The notes under the pieces are model-generated. The model ran no database searches. It saw nothing but the letters and a program-made list of their open reading frames with translations, and was not told the DNA's origin. A stretch of 64,000 bases of DNA, from contig NC_083598.1 in assembly GCF_020882245.1 (NCBI RefSeq), positions 46,971,858-47,035,857 of the forward strand, read 5' to 3'. This DNA is from Rhopalosiphum padi. Its lineage: Eukaryota > Arthropoda > Insecta > Hemiptera > Aphididae. Numbering within the stretch: the first letter of the stretch is position 1; every line of letters begins with the position of its first letter. Below are positions 38,440 through 50,900 of the stretch, in pieces. Both the position numbers and the translations under genes were made by a program.

Positions 38440-39330
38440 AAAAACAAAAATAGGAGAAATAGTTGGTGAATTGGTGAATATGCAATGTCGTAAAAATTTG
38501 AATTTTAAACGCTCATAAAAAAATCAAAGAGAGTTCTCTAGTAATACTTTTTAGTTTAGGTTGAAAAATTTATAAAGAATCTTGAAATAAATTTTCAAAT
38601 CTTAGGTATGAATATTAAAATAGTTATGAATAAACTACGAAATAATTCGGTAATTTTTGCAATTTTGATGAAATTCATTATAAACTTCACACTAAAAAAA
38701 ATGTTTTTTTTTTTAATTAACTACAAATTTTTTTTTATATTTTCACGATTTTGATATATGTTGTGAATATATTAAAATTCAAATACAGTTAAAAATTATT
38801 TGTGTCGTATTTTCGATATTTTTTAATGTCTGTAAGAACTTATGAAAAACCTTGTATTAAAATTCCATGAATTATTACTTACAAACAAAAATATTAACAT
38901 TTATTGCATATACATTAATCAAAAACAAGACCATTATATAAGTTTAAAATTGCATAATGTTTATAAATAGCACAAAAAGAGCAGAAATTATTTAAGGTTA
39001 GAAAATACTATTATAAATATTTAGTGAAAATATTAGTTATTTATCTATTTATCTTTGAATTGGGTTCAATAAAAAAAAACAAAATCGATTTTATCTGCAA
39101 AAACTGGAGGTTTTGCTATTTATTTTACTTTTAACCTCCATCCCCCACACCCTCTTAAAGTAAGTTAAAGTCAATTTTGTATCAGAAACCATTCTTAAAA
39201 TTTAAGATAAAATATTTATACTGCTCCAAAAAGTAATTATAGAATGTAGAAACAGGAAAAAAATTAACACGTATAATAATATATTATATATTATTGTAAG
39301 ACCAATCATCGCTCCACTCACAATCTAAAA
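38440..39330 (+). repeat. Dispersed 1-kb family, degenerate copy
   Basis: The right end (CTGCTCCAAAAAGTAATTAT, then ...ATCATCGCTCCACTCACAATCTAAAA) and the AAAATCGATTTTATCTGCAA segment correspond in order to 53210-53497. The left part is too diverged to bound. Confidence 0.45.
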
Positions 39331-41199
39331 TTATGCCCCAGTTCCAGGTTACACGTCATATATATTTTATGATATTATATTAGTATAATACTAAAATATA
39401 TTCATGGGCGCCCCATATTGAAGGTTGAGGCCAGACGCAGGCACTTGCCCCTGAAAATAATACGAACTTGTAATTTAGTAAATACTACTATGGTATTACC
39501 TAATAAGTAATAACTTAATATTATAATATCTATAGATAGCATAAGTTAAATTATTGTTTTTTTAATTTGATTATATTTGATTTTTTTGGAACTTACTATA
39601 ATTTATTTTGTATAATATATTATTCGATTAATCAATATTAACTAACAACATCTATTATATAACCTCAAAAGAAGCCAACATATTTTGAGAATTTTTCATG
39701 TTTAGAAAATACTAATACAAATGTTTAGTAAAAATAGTGTATCTACGATTATTCATTTTTAAATCACAACAAAAAACAAAATCGATTTCGTCTAAATTAT
39801 AATTTTTTTCAGTTTTTCCTAATTATTTTAAAAAGTACTAGGAATTAATTTTACCCCAAGTTAAAAACTAGCTAAATTCAATGTGCAACTAAATAGTAAA
39901 TACCCATTTCGATAATATAAAAAAAAGAAGATTTATTAAGTTAAAGTATTTTTCTTACTAAAAAATAGTCTTTAGACAAAAAAAAAACAACGTATAGACG
40001 TATAGTACACTTAGATAGTTCATACATCATTGCAAAATCAATACATTTATTGTCACGCTCAAATGTAAAATAGAAATAATTTAACACTAAATCATTACTA
40101 TAAGACCTAGACAAAGTTGAATCTAAAAAGGTAACACAGAGTAATATTGTATAATTTTTATGAACTTATTACTACTCGTCTACTCATAAGTTCTAATAAT
40201 AGAGTTATTACTAATAGCCTATTAGAAACCGTTATAATCATTTATCAAAATTAATATTTTGGTTTATATAAATATAAGTAGAGATATTGTTATTCACCTT
40301 AATAAATGAAAATATTGTCACTACTCACTATGTATCAATATTTTGATGTTTGTAGATATGATGCACGTAACATTAAATATTATAAGTAAACGTATAGGTA
40401 TTTAAAAAATTGTTTTTGTACAATTCACGAAAGGAGTAAAGGAAGAGTGTGGATTGGGAGTTTCTAATCCTCCTTCTAATAAATTATGCATTAAGTATAG
40501 TATGGTAATGGTACCTTGCCACCTCGGTAAATGGTAGGTAGTACTAGGTACCCACAACTATATGTATATACATGAGTATACGACAGTTAGGTATACCTAC
40601 TATACATACATGTGTTGTTTATATATTTTGTACCAGATATTAATTTTTATCTATACAATATTTAAAGAAAACAAAATTGATTCTATTTCATCTCCTATAA
40701 ACACGACTAAAATAATATGCTGTTATTACTTATTTGTCATGTACTCGTATAGTAGTCATACAGTTATATTATCATTCGGTCTATATGATTATATTTATAT
40801 GAACGAAATTATATTAAATAACAAAAGGAATATAATAAATAATTTGAAAAGTAAACAAATTTAATAAAAATATAATTTAGGTACTTTTAAGAAAAATTGT
40901 GTTGAAATAATTTAAGTATTTCCGATATTAAAATAAAGTACAAGTACATAAATTAATAAAATATACCTATACATTTGAAATTATTGTTATTATATAAAAT
41001 GTGCCATATGGTCTATGAGCTCAATTTTTGTGCAACCCCAAAAATATTGGTCTATAGTTACGCCTATGGTTCAATGTATAGTGAATACTGACTATACTGT
41101 ATACCTATAAATTAAATTAATAAAATTAAAAAACTACCTACCTGCAACAAGGCTATAAATAAATTCAAAGTTTTTTTGTTGCAGATTACTACCAGCATT

Positions 41200-43536
41200 A
41201 TGTCCAACATGGCAAATGCTGAAAACTATCAATTGAAATGGCATAGTCACGGTGCTCATTTACATTCGACTATAGCAACGTTACACGGCACCACGGCGTT
41301 TACCGACGTGACGCTGAGTACGACCGATGGCCGCAATGTGTCAGCGCATCGTTTCGTGTTGTCGGCCTGCAGCGCGTACCTGAACCAAGTGTTCCAGAGC
41401 TGCCTGTCCAATAATTTGGTTATAGTACTTCCGGCCGATATCAGTTATCGTACGCTGTGCATATTGCTCCAATACATGTACAGCGGCGAAGCAACGGTCA
41501 CCAACAGTCAGTTGGACCGGGTGCTAAAGGCTGGCGAAGTGTTGAGGGTGAGAGGGCTGTGCCGAAGCAACGAGAACACAGTGGGCGTGGTGCCCAGACA
41601 GCAGACACCCGACAATAACAAGGACGACAAGTCAAAGCAGAAGTCCAAAGGCGATATGCCACTATCAGTGTTGTCTGATGGCAATGAAAACAAGGAAAAC
41701 GAAAAAGACAAAGACAACGATGATGGTGAGGTGAAGAAAGAAAATTCGGAAAACGAAGACCCCATGCACAACGCACTACAGCTAGAGATAACCGTTAAGG
41801 AAGAACCGTTGGAATGGAACGACAGTGATCGAACTGAAATGACCATTCAACCGGTAAGAGATTTAAAAAAAGTTTACCAAGCACTTTTAAGTATCATTTA
41901 AAGTAATATGTTCTCAGAGTAGTCTAAATTATTAAGTTTTTACATGGTCCTTAAATAAAGGCTTTATTGAGTAGGTACCACAAACTTATAAAAATTTTCG
42001 TAAAGTGAATTGACTTATTATCAATTTTAAAGTTACGAACATAATATATTATTGATATTTTGTACGTAGGTTTTCTTTATGATATTTAAATTTGTATTCA
42101 AATTATGATTAATTCGTAAAATCTTGTTAAGGAGATTGGAAGCGGTGACTTTCTGTCTTTGTCTAACACACGTGGAACATAGCTCTATACGCCTGACAAA
42201 AATTGGTACTTCTAGTTATTCGATTTAAAATATGTAAAGATGTTTTACTTGGTATACAAGTTTATTTTGCATCGGTCGAAGCACTTTTTCGATTGTTTTA
42301 TTATTTAAAATAAATATTTTAAATTTTATAAATTTGTCAATTTTTATTGTTAAATATATTAATAATATATAATAATATGCTTCGACCGATGCAAAGTAAA
42401 CTTGTATACCAATTCAATCATCTTTACATATTTTAAATCGAACAACTAGAAGTACTTTAATTTTTGTCAGGCACGTATGGCTATTTTTTCTATGTTACAC
42501 GTGTGTAAGACAAAGACAGAAAATCACCGCTTCCAATCCCCTTAAACTAAAAATAAATATACAATAATTATATTATTATAATTACCTCTATTGAAGAAAA
42601 GTTGAAACATTATTAAAAAGCTAGCTAGTAGCTGTATAATATACAAAATTAATGTTCTTAACTTTGAGTTTAATAATAGCCATTGTCAATTTACTCTAAT
42701 ATTAAGGCTAAAAACATAAAATTTGCTATGTTGCGCGTGGGTAGAAAAGAAAAAAATAGGTATATTTTAATGTTGTATTACAAGTTAAATATTAACCTAC
42801 ACTATTTTCAGGAACTGTATTCCAATTACGACGATGATGACGAGGAAGCTGATTCTGATTATTATGCTCCATTGACATGTGACATGTGTCAAGAAACATT
42901 TCGAACACCAGCTCTTTGGGTTAGGCACATACAAACTCATGAATTAGGCTCAATTACCGATTTACCAAAAAGAAAAAGGAGAAAAACCACAGTACGTGTA
43001 TTATATATATTTTATGAATTTACAATCTATATTGTTAGTAAATCATTTTGTAAATATTTTAATAACGTCCTAACAATGATTCTTCTTTTCTTTTAATTAC
43101 TAAATAGGACGAAGACGACGGAGGTGAATTACCCCCCTTACGTTGTGAACTATGCCAACAAGAGTACCAGACACCCGGAGATTGGGTGCGACATATTCAA
43201 AGTGCACATACGGAAGAACAGCTGGCCATTACAAATAGTTTAGCAAGTGGTGGATCAGGAATATTACCTTCAGCCAAACGACCGCGGCCAAGAATAATGA
43301 ATGGCCGAAAAGTGTGTCCAACTTGTACTAAGACATTTCCTTCGCATGCGAGCATGTTGATACATAGTCGGACACACACAGGTGAACGGCCGTACCAGTG
43401 TGGTGTCTGCAATAAAGGTTTTAATGTAAAAAGTAATCTACTAAGACACATGAGAACATTGCACGATACAGTTATAAGTCCTAATGCCATGGTCGAATAT
43501 TGTAATGCCCAAGATGAAGTACCCCCAACAACATAA
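41200..43536 (+). CDS. BTB/POZ domain C2H2 zinc-finger transcription factor
   Basis: Three coding exons: 41200-41853, 42812-42991 and 43108-43536, all phase 0, with acceptor TTGTTGCAG before 41185, donor CCG|GTAAGA, acceptor TTTTCAG, donor ACA|GTACGT and acceptor AAATAG. The product is 420 residues. A BTB domain spans about 34-125 (FTDVTLSTTDGRNVSAHRFV, QYMYSG). A charged linker follows, with KEEP at about 203. Four C2H2 fingers lie at 241-261, 291-312, 348-368 and 376-397; the last two are joined by a TGERPYQ linker. A basic stretch PKRKRRK (270-276) is a likely nuclear signal. It should be a nuclear DNA-binding regulator that dimerises through BTB. I do not recognise the orthologue. The start is the first ATG after the acceptor. 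Retaining intron 1 of the coding region would give a BTB-only protein of 233 residues. Confidence 0.9.
42131..42541. mobile_element. 411-bp foldback MITE with TTAA duplications
   Basis: Two arms of roughly 160 bp are inverted copies around a loop of about 90 bp. The ends read GGAGATTGGAAGCGGTGA and TCACCGCTTCCAATCCCC. Both sides are TTAA (42127-42130 and 42542-42545), the target of piggyBac-type elements. Centre-proximal arms contain GCATCGGTCGAAGCA and TGCTTCGACCGATGC. It lies in the second coding intron of the BTB gene (41854-42811) and would be transcribed as a long hairpin. Confidence 0.8.
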
Positions 43537-44291
43537 AAAATATTAAATTTAACATAATTGTTTAAAAATTTAGATTACATTTTTACTTTTTGGTCTAACT
43601 TATTTTTAGAGTTCATGAATAATAAATCAATTGCTAAATGCATAATTGAATTAATTAACATGGAAACTTTCCAACTTAATTTACTTTCCTTAAATTCTTT
43701 AAATTTTTATTGACAAGCTTATACGTCATGTATTTCGATAATGAGCTCCTTTAAAATTTTACTTCCAATAACTTATAAGACAATTTTCAACACATTGAGT
43801 GTTATAAAAAAGCATACCATTTTATATGAAATAATGTTAATTTTGTTTTAGTGCAACGCTTTTTATCTTTCCAGCATTTTTTTTTATTTATTTAACTTTT
43901 ACTAAAGTATATCATAGTTTTGATACTAGTACAAAATAAGCAGATGTTAAGAATTAAAATTTATTTTTCAACAATGATAAAAAGATCATTGTCTTCCTGC
44001 ATACATTGAATTATATGATAATATTGTGTAAAATCCTAATAAAATGTATATAGTGATGTAAAAACGATTAGGATCTCATTCCATTTTACATTATTTTTCA
44101 AAGATTTTCTACTTATAGTAAATATTTATTATATTTATCCCAAATCCCTATAATAATGTGAAATTGTAATATTAAAAATGTACTTTTATTATATGCTCAG
44201 TAATTCAATAATAATTATTAATTACTATACATTATATTACTTTCAGTACTTTATTTTTTATGATCTTATAATGTTGTAAATATTTAATAGA

Positions 44292-44297
44292 AATAAA
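44292..44297 (+). terminator. Candidate poly(A) signal of BTB gene
   Basis: AATAAA about 760 bp after the stop codon. Another AATAAA lies at about 44038-44043. Both are upstream of the convergent PCNA stop at 44409. Confidence 0.4.
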
Positions 44298-44408
44298 TGA
44301 AAATATTAATATTAAAACTGATTGTTTTCATGTATACAAATAAGAATTTTGTTAAAATACTAAAAAAAAAGTTTGTCCTTATGATCTATTTAAGATAAAT
44401 AACTAAAA

Positions 44409-46686
44409 TTAATCATCTTCTTCAATTTTAGGAGCTAAATAATACCGGATAAAACCCAAATCTTCAATTTGGTATTCTACTACTAATGGAACATCACCAG
44501 ACATCGATAAAATAACCTAAAAACGAAAATAAAAATTAGTTAAATACTAAAATAACTTTTCAGCAAAATATAATATAGTACTTGTGGAGATAAAGGAGCT
44601 GCTTTACAAAACAAATTCAGGTAACGACAAGCAAATGTTAAACATACAGCTTGTTGCATTTCAATGGAAACTCCTTCTTCTTCTTTATCAATTGAAGCGC
44701 TTTGAGAAAGTTTGACATTAGCTATTTAAATTAAAATAAAAACTATTAATAACTTCATTGAAAAATTAATAATATTTATTCTAATAGCTTACCTGATCCT
44801 ATGTCACCCGATGTAGAAAATTTAACACCATCTTTGGTACAAGCAATAATAACAGATTCTCCAAACTGACTCAAATCTCTACAAATTCTTGCAAATTCGG
44901 TTGAAGGCATCTTAATTACGCAAGAATAATTTGTTTCCTTAAAATAAAAACATGAATATTCATCATTTAAATATTTAAAGTCTATTATTCTAAAAACTTA
45001 AAACCCATTGACCACCTTACAACAGTAAGTATGCTTTATTTAAAATTTTAAAAATATAACAAATGAAAAAGAATTTAAAAATTGATATGGGTCATCATAA
45101 TGAGGATGAAAAATATTTATTATTAATTATTATAATATTATCAATTAGAAAGAGCATATGCTTTAGGGTTCATTATTATAAGACTGTTTTAATTTTTAAG
45201 TTCAATAAATCTAGTTAAAAATTTTTGTGATTTGCAAATGACTTGAAATTAATACTTGATTCAATTTCTGAAATTAAGAAAATGTGGTACCATGTTATAA
45301 TTAAATAAAAATTGATGTCACAAAACATTAAAATAAAAATGTATCTATTTATAACGCCTATAACTAAACATTAATTTTATGCAAGTATGTGATTATTTTT
45401 TAGATTAATATTGTAATATTTGCAAATTTTGTGTCAAAATAGTGGTAGTATAAGGATTAATGAAATATTAAATAATATAGGCAAAAGTATGCATAACATT
45501 TTGGAAGCTAAGTTATTTCTCTATGTTGATGATATTCTAGAAATGTCTTTGTTGTAGTATATATTTATGTCATTGATAATATGATCATTCATTAAGTATT
45601 TTTAAATTTTTTTCTGAACTACTTTAACTAAACTAAAAATTTAGTAAAGGACAAAGTTTGATATTTAGATATTAATTATTTTTGTTTCAAGTTTAAATTA
45701 TTTGAAAAATTTTGCTAGAAAATTGTTTTTATGTGTTTGGTTTCTATTCCTGAAGTATTAAAAATAGAAATTATTTGTCTTTATTTTGTAAATGGCAATT
45801 AATTTTTTAATATATAATTAAATAATTGCCAAATGGAAGCTTTATTTTATCAGTGAACTTTCCAAATACTGACACATCATAATATACTCTTTTCTATCAA
45901 ATTGCGTAATGTAATATAGTTATTTTTATATAGATATAATAATATTGTTTGTATGTAAATTTTAGCTGTACTTAGACAATATTTAATAAAAAAAAAAATT
46001 AATTAAATTAATATATGAAAATGATATTGGAGTTAAATGTTGTGTTCATAATATCTATATATAACAAAAATAAAATATATATTAATATAGTATGGTATAA
46101 CTATAATTTTGATTTGGGGATTTCCTATATCAGATTTGAATTGAAAATACATAAATATAATCTACCAAATGTAAGAATATAAATGTTTTAAGTTTCAACA
46201 TACAGGTATACCAAGATGTTCTTGATCTAAATTCATGAGTTTCATTTCATAGTCCGACATTTTCTCCTGGTTTGATGTCTCAAACATAATAGTGAGAGTA
46301 TCTGCATTATCTTGTGCTTTAATAGTCATAATGTCATCATTAGAGCAGCATTTCATAATTTTCACCATGCTAAAATAGTATATGTTTATAATAAATTAAT
46401 AAATATAATAATTATTAACTACATGACGACATACTATAAGTCGGTAATAATGTGCTTATTTATACCTTTCTAGATTAATACCCATTGACAAGTTCCGATC
46501 GCAGCGAAACTTATCAAAACCAGTACTTTTTAAATACATGGATACTAAGCTAACATGAGCGTCATCCATGGCCTGAAGTTGAATCCCAGAATCGGAACAA
46601 TCAAATGTTGCTTCTTTTAAAAGTTCCTTAATGGCTTCTAAAATCTTTTTGAGCTGGCCGCTTTTCAAAAGTCTTGCTTCAAACAT
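44409..46686 (-). CDS. PCNA: Proliferating cell nuclear antigen (PCNA), DNA sliding clamp
   Basis: Five exons on the minus strand: 46686-46466, 46369-46204, 44937-44793, 44721-44582 and 44516-44409, with consensus splice sites and no frame break. They give 259 residues against 261 in human. PCNA forms a homotrimeric ring around DNA, tethering polymerases delta and epsilon and many repair factors in the nucleus. Hallmarks: MFEARLLKSG at the N-terminus, LQAMDDAHVSLVS near 37-49, the DNADTLTIMFE stretch, the interdomain connector including LMNLDQEHLGIP (about 120-131) that receives PIP-box partners, and YYLAPKIEEDD at the C-terminus. The acidic tail is slightly shorter than in human. Intron 2 is 1266 bp; the others are under 150 bp. 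It is convergent with the BTB gene and divergent from SMSr. An E2F-type site lies upstream. Confidence 0.98.
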
Positions 46687-46898
46687 GGTTATTTATTAGG
46701 TAATTAAGTTAGAGAAAAGTAAATAATATTATAAAAATATAATTGAGAACACCGACAAAACAACGCGGATTTAAGAGAAAAGAATATTATAAATTTTATT
46801 ATTTAATGGTTTAATTGATTTAATACTAAAGAAGGCTGCTCGATAATCGGTAGACGAAGACCACAATGTCACAATTCACAAAAGATAGCGCCCATAAA

Positions 46899-46908
46899 CG
46901 CGGGAAAA
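46899..46908 (-). promoter_or_regulatory. E2F-type site upstream of PCNA
   Basis: On the minus strand TTTTCCCGCG contains TTTCCCGC, which fits the E2F consensus TTTSSCGC. It is about 215 bp upstream of the PCNA ATG, in an otherwise AT-rich flank. PCNA is a classical E2F target in Drosophila and vertebrates. Motif-based inference. Confidence 0.6.
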
Positions 46909-47912
46909 TGGCGGTACCTGACAATGTGACCAACAGAAGAACTTCAGTTATTCAAAATTTGAAAATTTTTTTAACAATTCATAATTTAATGTAATTTTTT
47001 CTAAATTGTGGTTTAACACAATTCATATAAACATTGTTTTTATTTAAATAATATGTTTAATAATATAATTAATAATTATTATGTTCGTGATTATATTCTT
47101 TGGTCTAACATCACAATTTCCGGTGTATATAATATAGTATATACTATATTATGATCTAAGGAAATTTCATAGAACAGTTAAACCACATTAGAAAAATAAT
47201 TATAAAATGTTTAGGTAGTACTTGAAATTTTAATGTCAACTACAATTTGCTAAAATAAAATATTTGTTTTATTTCTATTTTCAAAAGTCTTGTACTTTGC
47301 ATAGATGTATATTATACGTCTATGGTAATTTGTTAAATGATTAAAAAAAAGAAATAAGTGTTATTAGTTATAACCACGGACTAAGATATACTAAATAGTA
47401 AATATCTTAAATCGTGGTTATAACAATTTTATGTGTATATGATGTGCGAGCATTGTTTTTCTTTATCATTATAGCGCTATCACGGCTATCAGTAATCATT
47501 TTATAATAATCAGTTTGGGTATCACAAATCACATCTTTCATTGAATAAAGTATGCGAGATGCGAATACTATTCGCCGAATAGTATTAGTACACAGTTTAC
47601 TGGCAGTAGTCGCAGTGGCTTAATATGCATTGTTGCAGTTTTAGTTATTAGTCAACACTCGCTACTTACTAGTCGCTCGGTAGGAGCATTACTGTCTAGT
47701 CTTAACTACGTATTGACGTAGTCGTCGTTCTTCGGATTTGATTAGATGTACTGTAAGACTTCATTGTCCTCAATCGTTTATACTTACATTTCTCTAACTT
47801 TTGAAGTGCATTAAAAATTGACATTATTACGCGCCATGAGTTTAAAATTAATTTTTTTTATTAAATATTCACATAGTTTGTCTATCAATAGTACTTTTTA
47901 AAAAAAGTGATA
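46909..47912. other. Divergent intergenic region PCNA / SMSr
   Basis: About 1.2 kb separates the two start codons. The region holds the E2F-type site, a 58-nt hairpin (47367-47424) and, from about 47560, a less AT-rich stretch that probably includes the SMSr promoter and 5'UTR. No gene is seen. Confidence 0.5.
47367..47424. repeat. 58-nt stem-loop
   Basis: Arms GTTATAACCACGGACTAAGA and TCTTAAATCGTGGTTATAAC pair with few mismatches around a short loop. Size is near that of a pre-miRNA, but it may be a short palindromic repeat. Confidence 0.5.
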
Positions 47913-50900
47913 ATGGAACCTGTAGTTAATTGGAATCCACGAGAAGTGTCCAATTGGTTGGAGAAAAAGGGTCATAGTAAATATTCTCGAATACTTACAG
48001 AAGATCATTGCATTGATGGCCGTGCTCTATTACTTATCAATGAAGCTGACTTAAAAAGTCCACCTATAAGTATTAATGTATGATTTCTTTGTCTCACATT
48101 TCATTGTTGAAAATTACTTAATATGTACTTAATGAGTGTATTTTCATTCAAAATTTAGGTCTTAGGGGATATAAAAAGATTAATGTTGGATATTCGTCAG
48201 TTAAAAGTAGAAAATCGACAGACCCTTTTACAACTTGGATTTGATCCTATATCGCTACTTACAAAACCTGTATGCGGTGCACATGTTTATGGAACTCAAT
48301 TTCGACCAGATGTAAGTGCTTTGTATTCATTATTATTTTTATTTTATTATTAAATTCTAAAAAACATTATTTATTTTTAGTTATTCTCATATTGTAATTT
48401 TATATAATTTAAGTAAAATTCTTAAATTCCTAAAAATATCTAATTATTACCTAAGTAGCAATTATTACTAATTATCAGGTTGTTGTAAAACAGTTTTTTA
48501 ATTCAGTTAACATCCTAATACAAATTAATTAGATCCAATTTGCTACCTGAAATTATCCTCAATATTGAAACTTGAAGCATTTTTTTTTTTTTGTTCTGAG
48601 ACGTGATGGCACACTTAAAAACACATTGTTGTACAATCAATACATCACTTTGTTCATAATCTAACAGTAATGAATTATCACTATAATTTTTGATATTTTT
48701 TTCTATAAGATGTATATTTTAATGTAATTTATGTCCTACTTTGTTCAAACTATTTACAATATCTTCAAAACCTATAGTTAGAAAGTATATATGCTAAATA
48801 ATAATAGTCTAATTATTATAAGTTATAAACAACCTATTTATTTTCTTTATTGGTGTATTTATTCTTAATTAATTGTTTTTTACTGAATTTTAATTAATCA
48901 GAATATTTAAATAATTAAAAATTAATATTATTTATGTGTTACCTATGTATTATGTAAGAAAAATTTTCCATACAAGGATGGTAATCATGGTTTGAGTTAT
49001 GGGATGCAATTGTGTTAACCAAAATATTAAATTGCTGATAAATGATCTTTTTAAATTCATCTTCACTAATTAAAAAAAAAAACAAGATAATAATTGGCCT
49101 AAATTGTATTTATGATATTATATAACAGAGATATATGACTTGAACAATCTAGAGCCAAAATGCTTATAAATACATTTTAAATAATTTGATAATTTTTTAT
49201 AAATGTGTACCAAAAAAATTTAAGTTCATAACAATAATAAGTACATTTTGATTTTATAAATAAGACATGAGCCATAAGTTGGTCACCCCTGATATAATTA
49301 TAAATCAATAAACATTTATAGGAATCATAATTAATTTTAATGATCATTTCATTAAGGTTTTTATAGTCCATAGTCTATTTAATTAACTTCTTAGTTACTA
49401 TTGAATCAGTATTATGATAGATTTATTATGTATATATATATATATATATATGTATAATTGATTCATGTGGTTTATTCTGAGAAGGGAAAAGATGATGTTA
49501 AGGGTACCAACTTAAATGCCATGAACATTTTTACATTAAATTATATATAATTTAAGTATATTAATATATTTATGTTTAGGTACATAATATGATATTATCA
49601 TTTATCACAATTCACAATGTAAACAAAACAAAAAAAGGGGGAAGTAGGTAACTGTTCTGCTGTACAGTTGCACATGTTGAATGTACCTCATTATTGAGTA
49701 GGTCACTATAATAGATGTTAATGGATAAATTATTACATACAAAATTACGATTCTGACCAAAGACAAACTATCAGCCTATACATAATATTTTATGATTTAT
49801 TTATATTGTTTTCATAGTAATCTATTTTAATATTATATAGTAGGTTGAATACATTTTTTCTGAAAGTATTATATTTGAAAAATAAATATCATTCTGTGTT
49901 TTATATATAATAATACACGTTAAAAGATTTAAATATTCAAATAATATTTTTAAATTTGTAAAATTTTTATTCTTCGTCAAATATCTAATTTTGTTGAAAT
50001 TTGAATTTGTAAAAAAAAAGTTGTTTGTATATAATGTTTAGATTTTATTCATTCATCTCGTAGTATAAACTACTTTTAAAGAACTCTTATTAAATGTCCA
50101 ATCCTTAAGCTATATATATTTTATACATTTTTAACTATAAAATAATTTTCAAATTGTTATGGTTTTGATGAATTTCATCAAAGTTCTAACTTATACTACC
50201 TCTAAAAAGAACTGTGACTATATTTCCTGTATTTTTATTTTGTATATGAAAATCTTTTGAAAAATCTTATATTAAATATTCAAGAGTTTTTAACCAACTA
50301 ATTGACTGAAACTTTTTTTATTCAAATTTTTTGAAACAAAAATAAAAAAATTGGAAAAGGTCTGTCCTGTATATTTGCTCAGAAAGCGTTAATATTTTGA
50401 AAATTTTAAGCATCTACAATTGTTGAATTCCACAAAAAAAAAAAAATCACGGTTTTTCCTCATTATTATTTTTCATTACAAAAAAATTATGTTGAGTTTT
50501 ATAACGAATACGTCAATTTTACTTTTTCTAGTAGAGTAATTCTTTGTTATCAACTTTTGAAGTGTTTTTAGTTTTTGGTATAACACATTGGATTTACATA
50601 TATAGTTGGTACTTTTGGTGGATCACAGTATACAAGTAAAAATTCCCAGTACTTTTCAAAATAACTGAACAAATCGAATGAAAATTAATAAAATATGGAA
50701 AGTTTTACGCTAAAACAGTATTTGACAAAATTAACTCAAAAACAAATGACTGTAGATATTTGAAATTTTTAATAAATGTTTCTACTATTATTTTTTATAA
50801 ATGATTAATTTTTTTTTCGGTTTTTGTTTCTATAAGTCAAAATTAAAAAATGTTTGATTGGTTTTTCCTGAACATTTAATGCAAAATACTACTAAAAGTA

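Larger units (their letters stand above)
37314..41184. other. First intron of BTB gene: repeats, no exon seen
   Basis: Contains a TTA microsatellite near 37882-37902, a tRNA-like T-arm at 37925-37960, a degenerate copy of the dispersed 1-kb family (about 38440-39330), another end fragment (39985-40070), and short transposon-end-like patches at 39403-39450 and 41028-41070. The 100-codon open frame at 40562-40864 is AT-rich and without family resemblance. Confidence 0.4.

Noticed and set aside
40562..40864. 100-codon plus-strand frame in the BTB first intron
   Set aside because: Ile/Tyr/Asn-rich product typical of random AT-rich DNA, without splice context or domain.
41498..41846. Minus-strand open frames opposite the BTB exon
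   Set aside because: Shadows of a well-supported coding exon.
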